Counted from the first letter of the stretch, positions 16,710 to 26,113 are shown. The stretch is DNA of 59,714 nt from Terripilifer ovatus (GCA_029222685.1 JARHVB010000055.1:1-59714), one strand, 5' to 3'. Notes: a model not told the origin generated them from the sequence alone. Numbers and translations are program-made.

Positions 16710-17969
16710 ATGAACAGCGACAGACAGGCGGCGCCGGCCGTACCGGGAGAGAACCGTATCATCTGGGCCGTGGCGATCACCCAGTTGATCGGCGTCGGCG
16801 TCCTGTTTCATTCCTTCACCCTGTTTCTCAAGCCGCTCAACGCCGAATTCGGCTGGACCGCTTTTCAAGTGACGTCAGCGTTCACCCTGGCGCTGTTCGT
16901 TGCCGACGTGGTCGCCATTCCCATCGGCTACCTGATGGACCGCCGTGGCGGGCGCGTCATCATGACGATGGGCGCCGTCATTGGCGCTGTTGCGCTGTTC
17001 TCGGCGTCCAGGATCAGCAATCTTACCGAGTTCAATCTGGCCTTCGTCGCGGTCGGCGTGGCGCAGTCCATGCTGCTCGGCAACATTCCGGCCTCGGTCA
17101 TCGCCGCCAATGTCCGCGATTACCGCCGCGGCCTCACCTACGTCGCCATCATCGGCGGCCTGTCTTCGGCGGTCGCCGCACCGATCGTCAGCGTTATCAT
17201 CAACCAGCACGGCTGGCGGGCGGGCATGGTGGCTTTGGCCAGCATTCTCATCCTCGGGCCCGGCCTGATCTGCGCTTTTGCATTGCGTGGCACCGTCGGC
17301 AGCCGGACGGAGGAATTCGCCCGGCGCAAAATGGCGATCTCGGAGGGAAGATTGCCGTCGGCGGCGCAGGGCGGCACGTCGCCCCTGCGCAGTGCCTTGC
17401 GGACGCGCGCCTTCTGGGCGCTGACCGTCGCTTTCAGCGTGCATTGGTATGTGATGTCCGGCATCAGCGTGCATCTGGTGCCGCTGCTGGACGAACGCGG
17501 CCTGTCAACCGGCCTCGCGGTGACCATTTTCGCCTTGACCGGCCCCGCCGCCGTCGTCGGGCGTCTGATCATGCATTTCTTGGATCCGATGGGCTCTGCC
17601 CGGCGCACGGGCCGTCTTGCTTTCCCGATCTTTGCCTGCGGCATGCTGATCTTGATCTTCGCCGGCGCTTTCGGAGCAGCCGGCCACTTCATTTTCGCCT
17701 TTGTGCATGGTGCGGCAGGCGGCGTCATTATGATCGTGCGCCAGACCGTCATCGCCGAGATTTTCGGCCTGCGCGGCTACGCCGCGATTTCCGGCGCGAT
17801 GAGCACCATCTCGATCCTGCCGCGCACCATGTCGCCGGTGACCCTGGCGCTGCTGCGTGACGGCCTTGGCGGCTATCAGCCGGTGCTGTGGTTCCTGTTC
17901 GGCCTGATCCTGCTCGGCACGCTGGCCTATTTCATCGGCACGTCGGACCGCCGTCGCCCGGCACATTGA
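16710..17969 (+). CDS. MFS transporter, monocarboxylate/OFA-like
   Basis: 419 residues with about twelve hydrophobic segments. The N-terminal half (FHSFTLFLKPLNAEFGWTAF, IGYLMDRRGGRVIMTMGAV) resembles monocarboxylate or oxalate/formate-type MFS carriers, with motif A degenerate as DRRGGR. ATG 16710 is chosen; GTG 16701 and TTG 16683 are alternatives in the same frame. It follows the sulfatase gene after a hairpin and converges on the cupin gene. It may import the organic acid freed by the hydrolase or export a product. Confidence 0.87.
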   Translation: MNSDRQAAPAVPGENRIIWAVAITQLIGVGVLFHSFTLFLKPLNAEFGWTAFQVTSAFTLALFVADVVAIPIGYLMDRRGGRVIMTMGAVIGAVALFSASRISNLTEFNLAFVAVGVAQSMLLGNIPASVIAANVRDYRRGLTYVAIIGGLSSAVAAPIVSVIINQHGWRAGMVALASILILGPGLICAFALRGTVGSRTEEFARRKMAISEGRLPSAAQGGTSPLRSALRTRAFWALTVAFSVHWYVMSGISVHLVPLLDERGLSTGLAVTIFALTGPAAVVGRLIMHFLDPMGSARRTGRLAFPIFACGMLILIFAGAFGAAGHFIFAFVHGAAGGVIMIVRQTVIAEIFGLRGYAAISGAMSTISILPRTMSPVTLALLRDGLGGYQPVLWFLFGLILLGTLAYFIGTSDRRRPAH

Positions 17970-17987
17970 GCCAACTCACTGAAGTTT

Positions 17988-18455
17988 TCAGGCCACCCTG
18001 CTGCCGCTGCCGAAACCATTCGTCGGCGCGGCGCCCCGCAGGCCGGCCATGCGCATGATCTTGCCGATGGCGCGGAGCGAGAACGCCAGCAGCCGCGGCA
18101 TCGAGTGGCGGCAATAGGCAAGTTTGCGAACATACGTCTCGATGTGCCAGGTGGCCCATGTGCCGCTGGCAAAGAAGGCGACGTCGCCGGGTCCAAGCCT
18201 CCGCACGATGCCGTCCTCGGCTGTCACCTCGACGGAGCCCTGGAGCACATGCACGGTTTCATCGACACCGAAATACCAGCGGAACGTCCCCGCCGTGCAA
18301 TCCCAGGCCACGCAGGTCGAGGCGCCGTCGGCGCTGCGGAAAATCTCCGCCGCACGGGCCTGCGGAGCGCCGTCAAGAATCCAGGCCGCATCGATGGGCG
18401 CTGGCTTCATTTCGAGCGAATCGAGGGCTGCGGCGGCGAACGGACCTGACGACAT
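17988..18455 (-). CDS. Cupin-domain protein
   Basis: 155 residues. The centre is a single cupin barrel (GTFRWYFGVDETVHVLQGSVEVTAEDGIVRRLGPGDVAFFASGTWATWHIE) with the GDVAFFxxGxxxxW motif of the DUF861/EutQ-like group. Metal-ligand histidines are few, so enzymatic activity is doubtful. The C-terminal 40 residues are basic and glycine-rich. A GGAGGT lies 10 bases before the start. It converges on the MFS gene and has no obvious operon partner. Confidence 0.75.
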   Translation of the reverse strand: MSSGPFAAAALDSLEMKPAPIDAAWILDGAPQARAAEIFRSADGASTCVAWDCTAGTFRWYFGVDETVHVLQGSVEVTAEDGIVRRLGPGDVAFFASGTWATWHIETYVRKLAYCRHSMPRLLAFSLRAIGKIMRMAGLRGAAPTNGFGSGSRVA

Positions 18456-18514
18456 AGGGATTGGACCTCCTTTTCAAGCAGGAGGCATCATGCCGGCCAA
18501 TTCTTCACGAAAGC

Positions 18515-18880
18515 TCAATCCCGGTATTCGGCCGGAATTTTACGGATGGCGTCCACCGCATTGGTCATGGCGCTGCAGAAGTCGTTCTTGTCCGCCTCGG
18601 TCTCATATTCGATCTTGGCGTAGACCTCGTCGAGCGTGTCGGGCGACAGGGCCAGCTTCTTCTCGACATAGGTGATGGCGTCTTCCAGCCGCACCATTTC
18701 GCGGCCGCTCGGCTGCACCTGGTCACATCGATCGATGGCCAGGTCAAGACGATAGAGATCGGTGAGGAGTTCGCGCCAGTTCGTGTCTGGAACATTGTCC
18801 TGGGTGGCGTCCTGGGCAAAGGCGGGCGCAGCGGTAAACAGTAGCGTTCCGAGGATCGCAATCTTTGCAAGTTGCCTCAT
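18515..18880 (-). CDS. Small secreted protein of unknown function
   Basis: 121 residues with a clear signal peptide (MRQLAKIAILGTLLFTAAPAFAQ). The mature part is about 98 residues, acidic and helical, with two cysteines (DRCDQVQP and NDFCSAMTN) that could form a disulfide in the periplasm. GGAGCGG precedes the ATG. I recognise no family. It stands alone between the cupin and P1-peptidase genes. Confidence 0.75.
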   Translation of the reverse strand: MRQLAKIAILGTLLFTAAPAFAQDATQDNVPDTNWRELLTDLYRLDLAIDRCDQVQPSGREMVRLEDAITYVEKKLALSPDTLDEVYAKIEYETEADKNDFCSAMTNAVDAIRKIPAEYRD

Positions 18881-18990
18881 TTTTCCGCTCCGTGACTACG
18901 TTTCGCCAGATAATATCATGAGTGCGGCGCAACAATGGCAAAACCGCCATAGTGGCGGTTAAGGCAAGCAAAGGCTGGGCCAATGGGTAA

Positions 18991-20013
18991 TCAGCTCGTA
19001 TGTCGAACGTTTTGGTTAATAAAACGTTGCCGCCAGCCTGGTTTGCTGCCGGCGCCGGTCGCGGCATCTGCCGAATAGATAGCGCGCGCAATCGCGCGGG
19101 CCAGGCAATCGGCGGCCAATGCGCCGATTTCGATCTGGTCGGGAAGGCTGGCCTCCCGCGCCGCACGGCCCGTGGCGGCAGCAAAGATGAGATCGCCGTC
19201 CATGGCGGCATGCGAGGGCCGCAGGGCCCTGGCCATGCCGTCATGGGCGATGACGGCGAGGCGCTTTGCCTGGGCTTTCGACAGAGCTGCGTCGGTGGCG
19301 ACCACGGCGATGGTGGTGTTCTCGAGCTTCGGCGGCGCGGGCGCGCCCTTTAGCTGTAGCGCCAGGTCCGCCGCCGTAAAGCCTGCCGGCAGTCCGAGGC
19401 CCCCGAATTCGCCGTCGCGTTCGTAGGGGGCGGCCCAGAAATGCGGCCCGTCGCCGATCGTGGCGCTGCCGATCGCATTCACCGCGACAAGCGCGCCGAC
19501 AACGAAGCCCGCGCTCGTGCGGGCGCTCGCCGATCCCAGGCCGCCGCGCAGATTGGCGGTCGTCGCACCGAACCCGGCGCCGATGGAGCCGATGGAAAAA
19601 CCTTTCGCCGCCGCGGCCGCCGCGGCGTAGCCAAGCTCCCAATAGGGCGGTTTGCGGCCCCAGTTCTTGTCGCCGCCATTGATGAGATCGAACAGGATCG
19701 CGCCCGGCACGATGGGGATGCGCGCCTCGCCGACGGTAAAGCCGCGTCCCTGCTCGCGCATGAAGCCCTGCACGCCGCCCGGCGCATCGAGGCCGAAGGC
19801 CGATCCGCCGGAGAGGACAAGGGCGTCGATCTTCTCGACCGTCATGTCGGGCTCGAGCAGCGCGCCGTCGCGCACGCCCGGCGCACCGCCGTGAATGGCG
19901 ATCGAAGCCGTGGCAGGCTCCTCGAAAATCAGCGCCGTGACGCCGGAAAGGAGGTTTTCGTCATGGGCATTGCCGACCAGCAGGCCCGAGACGTCCGAAA
20001 TCAGGTTCAACAC
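18991..20013 (-). CDS. P1-family Ntn hydrolase (DmpA/NylC-like aminopeptidase)
   Basis: 340 residues. The family signature is intact: VLSGGSAFGLDAPGGV, IGSIGAGFGATTANLRGGLG, and TTIAVVATDAALSKAQAKRLAVIAHDGMARAL followed by DGDLIFAAATG. Self-cleavage is expected between N232 and T233 (EN-TTIAVV), as in the nylon-oligomer hydrolase NylC, to free the catalytic Thr. These enzymes split N-terminal D- or L-amino acids, beta-peptides or amide oligomers. The start is GTG with GGAG about 9 bases before it. It is divergent from ccdA. Confidence 0.9.
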   Translation of the reverse strand: MLNLISDVSGLLVGNAHDENLLSGVTALIFEEPATASIAIHGGAPGVRDGALLEPDMTVEKIDALVLSGGSAFGLDAPGGVQGFMREQGRGFTVGEARIPIVPGAILFDLINGGDKNWGRKPPYWELGYAAAAAAAKGFSIGSIGAGFGATTANLRGGLGSASARTSAGFVVGALVAVNAIGSATIGDGPHFWAAPYERDGEFGGLGLPAGFTAADLALQLKGAPAPPKLENTTIAVVATDAALSKAQAKRLAVIAHDGMARALRPSHAAMDGDLIFAAATGRAAREASLPDQIEIGALAADCLARAIARAIYSADAATGAGSKPGWRQRFINQNVRHTS

Positions 20014-20191
20014 GTTTCACGCTCCATCACGTGGTCGAGAGACGGGAATATGTCGCTTTGCGCCACCCTCCCGTTGGTTCTATGCAATGCCTATTAATTG
20101 GCCTGTTAACGGGCCGATGACGGCCGGAACCAGAAATGAACCTAGCGTGGCCCAGGTGCTCATAGATTGCCGAAATGGCGCAACCGGATAG

Positions 20192-20926
20192 ATGATGTCG
20201 TCAGATGTATCGCTTCCCGCAGCGCTGATCGCCGGCCTGCTGTCCTTTCTCAGCCCGTGTGTCCTGCCGCTCGTGCCACCTTACCTGACCTTCATCGCCG
20301 GGACGACCGTCGAGGAACTGGCGGAGGGCGGACCTGGCCGGGCGCGGCGCGATGTCGCGCTGGCGGCCATTCTGTTCGTGCTGGGATTTTCGAGCGTCTT
20401 CGTTGGCCTCGGCGCGACGGCCTCGGTGTTTGGCCAGGTGATCCGTGCGCATCTCGGCACATTGTCGGCCGTAGCGGGCATCGTCATCATCGCCATGGGT
20501 CTGCATTTTCTCGGCGTCTGGCGTCTGGCTTTTCTGTATCGCGAAGCCCGCCTGCAGGTCAGCAAGCCCATCGGTCTGTGGGGCGCCTATGTGATGGGCC
20601 TGGCCTTCGCCTTCGGCTGGACGCCCTGCATCGGTCCCATCCTGGCGGCGATCCTGACGGTCGCCGGCAGCGAGGATACAGCCGGGCGTGGCGCGCTGCT
20701 GCTGGCGGTTTATTCGGCAGGACTTGGCATTCCTTTCCTGGTCGCGGCGTTCGCCATCGAACCGTTCATGGGCTTTCTCGGCCGCTTCAAACGCCACCTC
20801 GGCACGGTGGAAAAGATCGTCGGCGTGCTGCTGGTCATAACCGGCATCGCCTTCCTCACCGGCAGCCTGCAGACCATGTCGTTCTGGCTGCTGGAGACAT
20901 TTCCGGGATTGGCGACCCTGGGCTAG
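20192..20926 (+). CDS. ccdA: Cytochrome c biogenesis protein CcdA
   Basis: 244 residues with six hydrophobic segments. The paired-cysteine motifs of the DsbD/CcdA family are present: FLSPCVLPLVPPYL in the first segment and FGWTPCIGPILAAIL in the fourth. It carries reducing power across the membrane to periplasmic thiol proteins for haem attachment. ATG 20192 or 20195 are equally possible starts. It converges on dctM with only 5 bp between stops. Confidence 0.94.
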   Translation: MMSSDVSLPAALIAGLLSFLSPCVLPLVPPYLTFIAGTTVEELAEGGPGRARRDVALAAILFVLGFSSVFVGLGATASVFGQVIRAHLGTLSAVAGIVIIAMGLHFLGVWRLAFLYREARLQVSKPIGLWGAYVMGLAFAFGWTPCIGPILAAILTVAGSEDTAGRGALLLAVYSAGLGIPFLVAAFAIEPFMGFLGRFKRHLGTVEKIVGVLLVITGIAFLTGSLQTMSFWLLETFPGLATLG

Positions 20927-20931
20927 CAGCT

Positions 20932-22239
20932 TTAGCTTCGGCCGAAAACAGTCGGCAGCCATGTGGCCAGCGCCGGAAACAGGGTCAGCAAGACGAGGAC
21001 GGTAAGGTCGGCAATGATGAAGGGCGTCACGCCTCGATAGATGGCGCGAAGCGAAATTTGCGGCGCCATGCCGTGCAGGATGAAAACGATCAGTCCGATC
21101 GGCGGGATGATCATCCCCAACTCGATGATCACGACGTTGACGATGCCCCACCAGATCGGATCGTACCCGAGTTTGACGATCAGCGGCAGGATCAGCGGCA
21201 GCGTGATCAGCATCGCTGCGATTTCATCGAAGATGGCGCCGAGGACGAGATAGGCGGCGAGTATCATGAAAATGATGGCGACCGGCGGCAGGGCGATGTG
21301 CTCGATCATCGTCACCAGCGCTTCCGGCACCCGCGCCAGCGAAATGAAATAAGTGAAGACGGAAGCGCCGATGATCAGAAGATAGATCATCGCGGTCGCG
21401 GACGCCGCGTCGCGCAAGCCCTGCCAGAACGTCGCCCAGCTCAGCCGGCGCCGCAGCAGCGCGAACGCCAGCGACAGCACCGCGGCGACGGACGCCGCTT
21501 CGTTGACCGTGAAGACGCCGCTGTAGAGACCCGCGAACAGCGCCAGCATCAGAACGAGAACCGGCGCGGCCGTGCGCATGGCCGCGCGCCGTTCCGGCCA
21601 TGATCCCCTGGCTTCGATTGGCGCGTCCGCCGGCCGCAGCCGGACCACGATCCAGATCGCTGCCAGATTGAGACCAATGGTCAGCAGCGCCGGAACGATC
21701 GCGGCTAGAAAGAGGTCATTGATGAAGGTTTTCGCCGTGACGCAGTAGAGGATCATGATCACCGACGGCGGAATGAGCGCCTTCAACGTGCCGCCCGCGG
21801 CGATGGAGCCGGCGGCCAGGCTCGGCGAATAGCCGCGCTTGAGCATCTGCGGCAGGGCCGCCTTGGCGAAGGTCGCCGCGGTCGCCGTCGAAGAACCGCA
21901 GACCGCGCCGAAGGCGGCGCAGCCGCCGATCGTGGCGTAGGCGAGGCCGCCACGCCGATGGCTGAGAAATGCCGAGGCCACGCGATAGACGTCGTCTGAA
22001 AAGCCAGCCGCGCTTGCGAAGGCGCCCATGAGAAGAAACAGCGGAATGGACGCAAGATCGACGCTGGACAAAATCCCCGATGTCTCGCTGGCGAGGATCG
22101 TCAGCGCCGGCGTCATGCCGGCCTGTAGGGCAAAGCCGACAATGCCGACGATGATCATCGCGAAGGCGACGGGCACCTGCATCAGGATCAGGACCAGCAG
22201 GGCAAGCAATCCCGTGCCGGCGACGGAAAGAGCGCTCAC
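20932..22239 (-). CDS. dctM: TRAP transporter large permease (DctM)
   Basis: 435 residues, about twelve hydrophobic segments. Typical segments are SIPLFLLMGAFASAAGF, AAFGAVCGSSTATAATFAKAALPQM, AAGGTLKALIPPSVIMILY and LITLPLILPLIVKLGYDPIWWGIVNVVIIELGMIIPPIG. It is the Na+-coupled carrier unit of a TRAP system. The start is GTG 22239, 21 bp after dctQ. It is the last gene of the Rieske-dctP-dctQ-dctM unit. Confidence 0.95.
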   Translation of the reverse strand: MSALSVAGTGLLALLVLILMQVPVAFAMIIVGIVGFALQAGMTPALTILASETSGILSSVDLASIPLFLLMGAFASAAGFSDDVYRVASAFLSHRRGGLAYATIGGCAAFGAVCGSSTATAATFAKAALPQMLKRGYSPSLAAGSIAAGGTLKALIPPSVIMILYCVTAKTFINDLFLAAIVPALLTIGLNLAAIWIVVRLRPADAPIEARGSWPERRAAMRTAAPVLVLMLALFAGLYSGVFTVNEAASVAAVLSLAFALLRRRLSWATFWQGLRDAASATAMIYLLIIGASVFTYFISLARVPEALVTMIEHIALPPVAIIFMILAAYLVLGAIFDEIAAMLITLPLILPLIVKLGYDPIWWGIVNVVIIELGMIIPPIGLIVFILHGMAPQISLRAIYRGVTPFIIADLTVLVLLTLFPALATWLPTVFGRS

Positions 22240-22260
22240 ATCAGACTCCGAAGCATGAAA

Positions 22261-22767
22261 TCACGAGGGGTCCGATGTGCCGGGCGCGAAAAGCCGCGCC
22301 AGCTCGGTCCAGATCACGATTGCCTGGACGCAGACCGCGCACCACAGCACGATATCGACGACGTACCAGAATGGCGCCGTGCGGAGCTGCAGGATCCAGG
22401 TTGTCTCACCATCGCGGGCTATGATCGCGGCCTGCAGCCATAACCGCCAAGCGATCAGCCCCATGATGACAAGGACGAGCAGCGCCGCCACGACATCCAG
22501 AAATTTGCCGAGCCGCGGGCTGAGCGTTTCGGCAAACCGGATCGTGACATTGCTGCGCTCGGCGAGGCCGACCGGCAGGCAGCAGGCGATGGCGATGGCG
22601 ACGATGAGCGCGCCGACGTCACGGACGCCCTCCAGGGGCTGCGCTGCGAGCCAGCGCGCCAGCCCGTCGGCAAGCGTCATTGCCGCAAGCGCCAGCAGCA
22701 GGCACAGGCCAACAGAGGCAAGCGCGCGTGTCGCCTGCAGAACAAGCCGTTCAGCTCCTTCTCGCAT
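22261..22767 (-). CDS. dctQ: TRAP transporter small permease (DctQ)
   Basis: 168 residues with four hydrophobic segments, as expected for DctQ; conserved WxxR features appear as WRLWLQAAII and MREGAERLVLQATRA. I start at 22767 (AGGA 8 bases before it, 10 bp after the dctP stop) instead of the longer form at 22806 that would overlap dctP. Confidence 0.88.
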   Translation of the reverse strand: MREGAERLVLQATRALASVGLCLLLALAAMTLADGLARWLAAQPLEGVRDVGALIVAIAIACCLPVGLAERSNVTIRFAETLSPRLGKFLDVVAALLVLVIMGLIAWRLWLQAAIIARDGETTWILQLRTAPFWYVVDIVLWCAVCVQAIVIWTELARLFAPGTSDPS

Positions 22768-22777
22768 CACGAAGTTC

Positions 22778-23776
22778 CTATGGCCGGCGGTTGGCAGCGA
22801 TTTCATCCTGCAGGCTGTTGAGAAGCTGCTTGTTCCTGAGGTCCTTCGATGCCCATTCGTCGATGACCGGCCGGAACAAGGCCTGCGCCTGGGCGCTCTC
22901 GGCCTCGGACGGCGTGATCACCCTGCGCTTCGGATCGTTCTGGAGCTGGGTGAACAGGGATTGATAGTAACGTCCGATGCCCTCGTTGTATTTTTGCGCA
23001 ATCCAGTCGCCGCTGTATTTCCTGATCGCGTCCTGTCCCGCCTTGGGCAATTCGTTGAACTTCTGCCGGTTCATGAGAATGGCCATAGGCAGATTGCCGA
23101 GCCGCGTGAAGTAGTGCGTGTTCACCACCGAGACGAAGCCGAAGTCGAACAGCGTCGATGGCAGGGCGGTGATGCCGTCGACATTGCCGCGCCCGACCGC
23201 CTCGATGATCTCGGGAAAGGTGAGGGCAACCGGCGCGCCGCCGAGCGCTCTTATGGCCGACGATTCAAGCGCGCCGCCCGCCCTTATCTTTCTGCCCTTG
23301 ATGCTGTCGACGGAGGTGATCTGGCCGCGCGAGTGGATGCTTGTCGGGCCGGTGCCGACCAGGCCCACGACATAATATTCGTCGAAGCCCTGCAGCAGTC
23401 CTTTCTTCAGGAGTTGGTTCGACACATGGGTGGCTTCCTCGAGGTCGCGGAACACGCCGGGCAGTTCGAGCACTTCGGTTTCGCGAAAGCGCCCACGTGA
23501 CTGCGGAAGAATGACCCAGCCGAGATCGGCGACTCCGTCGATGATCATCTGCGCCTGCTGCAGCGGATTTCGGCCGAGGACGCCATTCTGGAAAAGCTCG
23601 ATCTCGATCGCGCCATTGGCCTCCTTGTTCACCGCCTCGACGAATGGTTTGAAAACAACCGTCGCCGTCTCTCCGTCGGGTATGGATGAGGCGAACCTCA
23701 ATTTGACGGGCTGCGCCTGCGCCGCGCCAGCGGCAAACAGAACAGTCATCAGCAATCCCAGGCTGCGTATTCTCAT
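22778..23776 (-). CDS. dctP: TRAP transporter binding protein (DctP)
   Basis: 332 residues. The signal peptide MRIRSLGLLMTVLFAAGAAQA is followed by a DctP fold (KLRFASSIPDGETATVVFKPFVEAVN, GNVDGITALPSTLFDFGFVSVVNTHY). The conserved Arg that binds the carboxylate is in the IKGRKIRAGGALESSAI region. Given the adjacent Rieske oxygenase, the ligand is probably an aromatic or alicyclic carboxylate. ATG 23776 has GGGGGGATATC before it. It lies 80 bp after the oxygenase gene. Confidence 0.92.
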   Translation of the reverse strand: MRIRSLGLLMTVLFAAGAAQAQPVKLRFASSIPDGETATVVFKPFVEAVNKEANGAIEIELFQNGVLGRNPLQQAQMIIDGVADLGWVILPQSRGRFRETEVLELPGVFRDLEEATHVSNQLLKKGLLQGFDEYYVVGLVGTGPTSIHSRGQITSVDSIKGRKIRAGGALESSAIRALGGAPVALTFPEIIEAVGRGNVDGITALPSTLFDFGFVSVVNTHYFTRLGNLPMAILMNRQKFNELPKAGQDAIRKYSGDWIAQKYNEGIGRYYQSLFTQLQNDPKRRVITPSEAESAQAQALFRPVIDEWASKDLRNKQLLNSLQDEIAANRRP

Positions 23777-23856
23777 GATATCCCCCCCTGAAGCATCGTT
23801 CGAAAAAGTCTGTGCCGGCTTTTTCGCAGGAACGATGCGGTCTCGATCGGTTTGGT

Positions 23857-25170
23857 TCACTCGGCCGCATCGAAGCGCGGATAAGGCGGCGCCTCGGGGA
23901 TGGAGCCATTCCGCAACGGCGGCGCGGTCAGGTATCTTGCAATCGTATCGCGCGCGAATTGCATCAGCGCCGCGGGATCGTCGGGATCGCCCTGCATGGC
24001 CGAGAGCGGCGCCACCATGTCGGAGGCATATGTGGGCCGCACGTCCGTGTCCTGGATGAGGCCCTGAGGATCCTGGCCGTCCTGCACCGCACGGATGCCT
24101 TCACGCAGAGACTTGCGAAACAGCATGATGCCCTGGTCGAGCGTGCCGAGGTGCTCGATCGAGTGGGGCGGCATCAGGCCGACACTGGTGATTGCATCGT
24201 AGTCGCCCGGCACCTGCTGGCGCTCGGCATAGGGCCGGTCCGGCGTCTGGCCGTTGGTGATGATCCTGTGATGGATTTCCGTCGGCGTATGATCGGTTTC
24301 CCTGACATGCAGGATCACGAACTGATGGCTGTATTCGTCGTCGCGCGGCACCGTCCAGATGGTGATCCAGGGCGGCGAACAATCCCTCGGCTGGCGTCCG
24401 CTTTCGAACACCGACGTGATGCTGTGGATGTTCGGCATCATGATGTCGGTCGTGCGCACCCAGACGTTCTCGTCCACCCGCCGGGCTGCCGCATAGGCGA
24501 CACCCACGGGCGTGGACAGCCAGGTGATCTGGGGAAATTTTCCGAACTCTGAGGCGAACATGCCTTCCCAGGCGTGGAGGATCGCGGTGTGAGCAGGATC
24601 CATGGCATTCTCTTTGACCTGAACCCAGTTACAGGCGAACGGCACGCGTGGGCCGGGCACCAGCTTCATGCCGGGCAGGAAGTATTTGTCGTAGAGCGGG
24701 AATGGCGGCTTCTTCTCGATCGGGCCCATATAGGCGAACACGAGGCCGGCGAAGACGTGAACCGGATAGGCGCCCTGTTTGAAGCGCTTCATCAGCTTTT
24801 CGGCTTCACGTTCGCCCGGCATTTCCAGGATGCTGCCGTCCACGTCGAAGACGCGGCCGTGATAGCAGCAGCGGATGCCATGCTCCTCGACCCGGCCATA
24901 TTCCAGCGACGTGCCACGATGCTGGCAGCGCAGATGAAGGACGCCGACGGCGCCGCTGCGATCGCGGAAGACCACCAGATCCTCACCCATGATGCGCACG
25001 CGCAACGGTGCCTGCTCGATCTCGTGCGAATAGGCGACGGGCTGCCAGAATCGGCGCAGGTATTCGCCGCCCGGCGTGCCGCGGCCTGTGCGTGTCAATT
25101 CCTGGTCGGGGGTGCCGTCGAGAACAGCTTCATATCCGGTGTAGGCGACGTCGTTATGGAGCATTGACAT
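23857..25170 (-). CDS. Rieske oxygenase, phthalate-4,5-dioxygenase-like
   Basis: 437 residues. The Rieske cluster ligands are C82, H84, C101 and H104 (RCQHRGTSLEYG, IRCCYHGRVFD); the mononuclear iron site is VQVKENAMDPAHTAILH with N188, D191, H194 and H199. This is the alpha-only, homotrimeric oxygenase type (phthalate, phenoxybenzoate, carboxylate ring hydroxylation) that needs a separate reductase, absent here. It heads the operon with the TRAP genes and is divergent from the IclR regulator 50 bp away. Uptake by TRAP followed by ring oxidation is the likely logic. Confidence 0.92.
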   Translation of the reverse strand: MSMLHNDVAYTGYEAVLDGTPDQELTRTGRGTPGGEYLRRFWQPVAYSHEIEQAPLRVRIMGEDLVVFRDRSGAVGVLHLRCQHRGTSLEYGRVEEHGIRCCYHGRVFDVDGSILEMPGEREAEKLMKRFKQGAYPVHVFAGLVFAYMGPIEKKPPFPLYDKYFLPGMKLVPGPRVPFACNWVQVKENAMDPAHTAILHAWEGMFASEFGKFPQITWLSTPVGVAYAAARRVDENVWVRTTDIMMPNIHSITSVFESGRQPRDCSPPWITIWTVPRDDEYSHQFVILHVRETDHTPTEIHHRIITNGQTPDRPYAERQQVPGDYDAITSVGLMPPHSIEHLGTLDQGIMLFRKSLREGIRAVQDGQDPQGLIQDTDVRPTYASDMVAPLSAMQGDPDDPAALMQFARDTIARYLTAPPLRNGSIPEAPPYPRFDAAE

Positions 25171-25180
25171 TCCTCCTAAG

Positions 25181-25205
25181 TTTCTCTATAAGAAATAGCA
25201 TTTCT
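25181..25205. promoter_or_regulatory. Probable IclR operator between divergent genes
   Basis: The 50-bp spacer contains the perfect inverted repeat AGAAAT-AGC-ATTTCT at 25191-25205 and a second overlapping one (TTTCT-ctat-AAGAAA) from 25181. The spacer is AT-rich in a GC-rich region and both genes start from it, so it must hold both promoters; AT-rich short palindromes are typical IclR sites. Confidence 0.65.
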
Positions 25206-25220
25206 AAAAGAGTAGCAGAG

Positions 25221-26042
25221 ATGAAAATTAAATCAACTCCAGAGTCGGATGGACGCCGGACCGGCGTCCAATCGGTCGAAGTCGGCTTGTCTGTTTTGAA
25301 GGTTGTGGCCGAGGCGAACGGGCCGATGACCCTGGCGAATGTGGCCAGCGCTACCGGCATGCCGCGCAGTCAGGTGCACAAATATCTGACCAGTTTCATC
25401 CGTGCGGGCTTCGTCTGGCAGACCAGGCCCGGCGAGCCCTACAGTCTTGGCCCCTATGCGCTCGAACTCGGTCTGGCGGCGATGCGCCGGCTCGAGATCA
25501 CACAGGTCGCGCAGGAAACGCTCAATGAGTTGCGGGATGAACTGTCGACCACCGCCTCCCTGGCCGTCTGGGGCAATCGCGGACCGACCATCGTCCAATG
25601 GGCGGAGACGCCGCAACTGATCTCGCAGACCGTGCGGCTGGGGACTGTCTTTCCGGTGCTGACATCGACGCTCGGTCTCGTCTTCGCCGCGCATCTCGAC
25701 CGGCGGCTGACCGAGCAGATCATCGAGGCCGAATTGAACATACCCAATGGTGCGGCGGCGCGCTTCGGCCTGCGCACCTGGGATGATGTCGAGCGGCGTC
25801 TGGAGGTTGTCCGCAGGGAAGGATTTGTAGCCGCCGACAGCGTCGTGGCGTCAGGCGTGACGGCGATCGCCGCGCCCGTCATGAATCATGCCGGCGTGAT
25901 CGTCGGCGTCATCGGCGTTGCCGAACAACTCGGTCTTCTCGAGTCGCCCAAGAAGGACATAACGGTCCGCGCCCTGCGTGCGGGCGCCGGGCGTTTATCG
26001 GCGCGTCTCGGCGCGCCTGCCAGGAGCGACGGCGCTGCGTAA
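25221..26042 (+). CDS. IclR-family transcriptional regulator
   Basis: 273 residues. The N-terminal winged helix (SVEVGLSVLKVVAEANGPMTLANVASATGMPRSQVHKYLTSFIRAGFVW) is followed by the IclR effector domain with its small-molecule pocket (VRLGTVFPVLTSTLGLVFAAHL ... EGFVAADSVVASGVTAIAAPVMNHAGVIVGVIGV). It is divergent from the Rieske/TRAP operon and should regulate it in response to the aromatic acid. The frame opens upstream, but ATG 25221 begins the domain and has an AGCAGAG before it. Confidence 0.93.
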   Translation: MKIKSTPESDGRRTGVQSVEVGLSVLKVVAEANGPMTLANVASATGMPRSQVHKYLTSFIRAGFVWQTRPGEPYSLGPYALELGLAAMRRLEITQVAQETLNELRDELSTTASLAVWGNRGPTIVQWAETPQLISQTVRLGTVFPVLTSTLGLVFAAHLDRRLTEQIIEAELNIPNGAAARFGLRTWDDVERRLEVVRREGFVAADSVVASGVTAIAAPVMNHAGVIVGVIGVAEQLGLLESPKKDITVRALRAGAGRLSARLGAPARSDGAA

Positions 26043-26060
26043 CGTCGCGCAAATAAAAAC

Positions 26061-26079
26061 GCCGGCGCGTTGCGCCGGC
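26061..26079. terminator. Bidirectional terminator hairpin between iclR and livK
   Basis: GCCGGCGC, loop GTT, GCGCCGGC: an 8-bp perfect GC stem between two converging genes, with AAAAAC on the left (a U-run for the minus-strand transcript) and ATTCTGTCTT on the right. Confidence 0.8.
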
Positions 26080-26113
26080 ATTCTGTCTTGCAGATTGTAC
26101 CTGCTTCGGTCGC

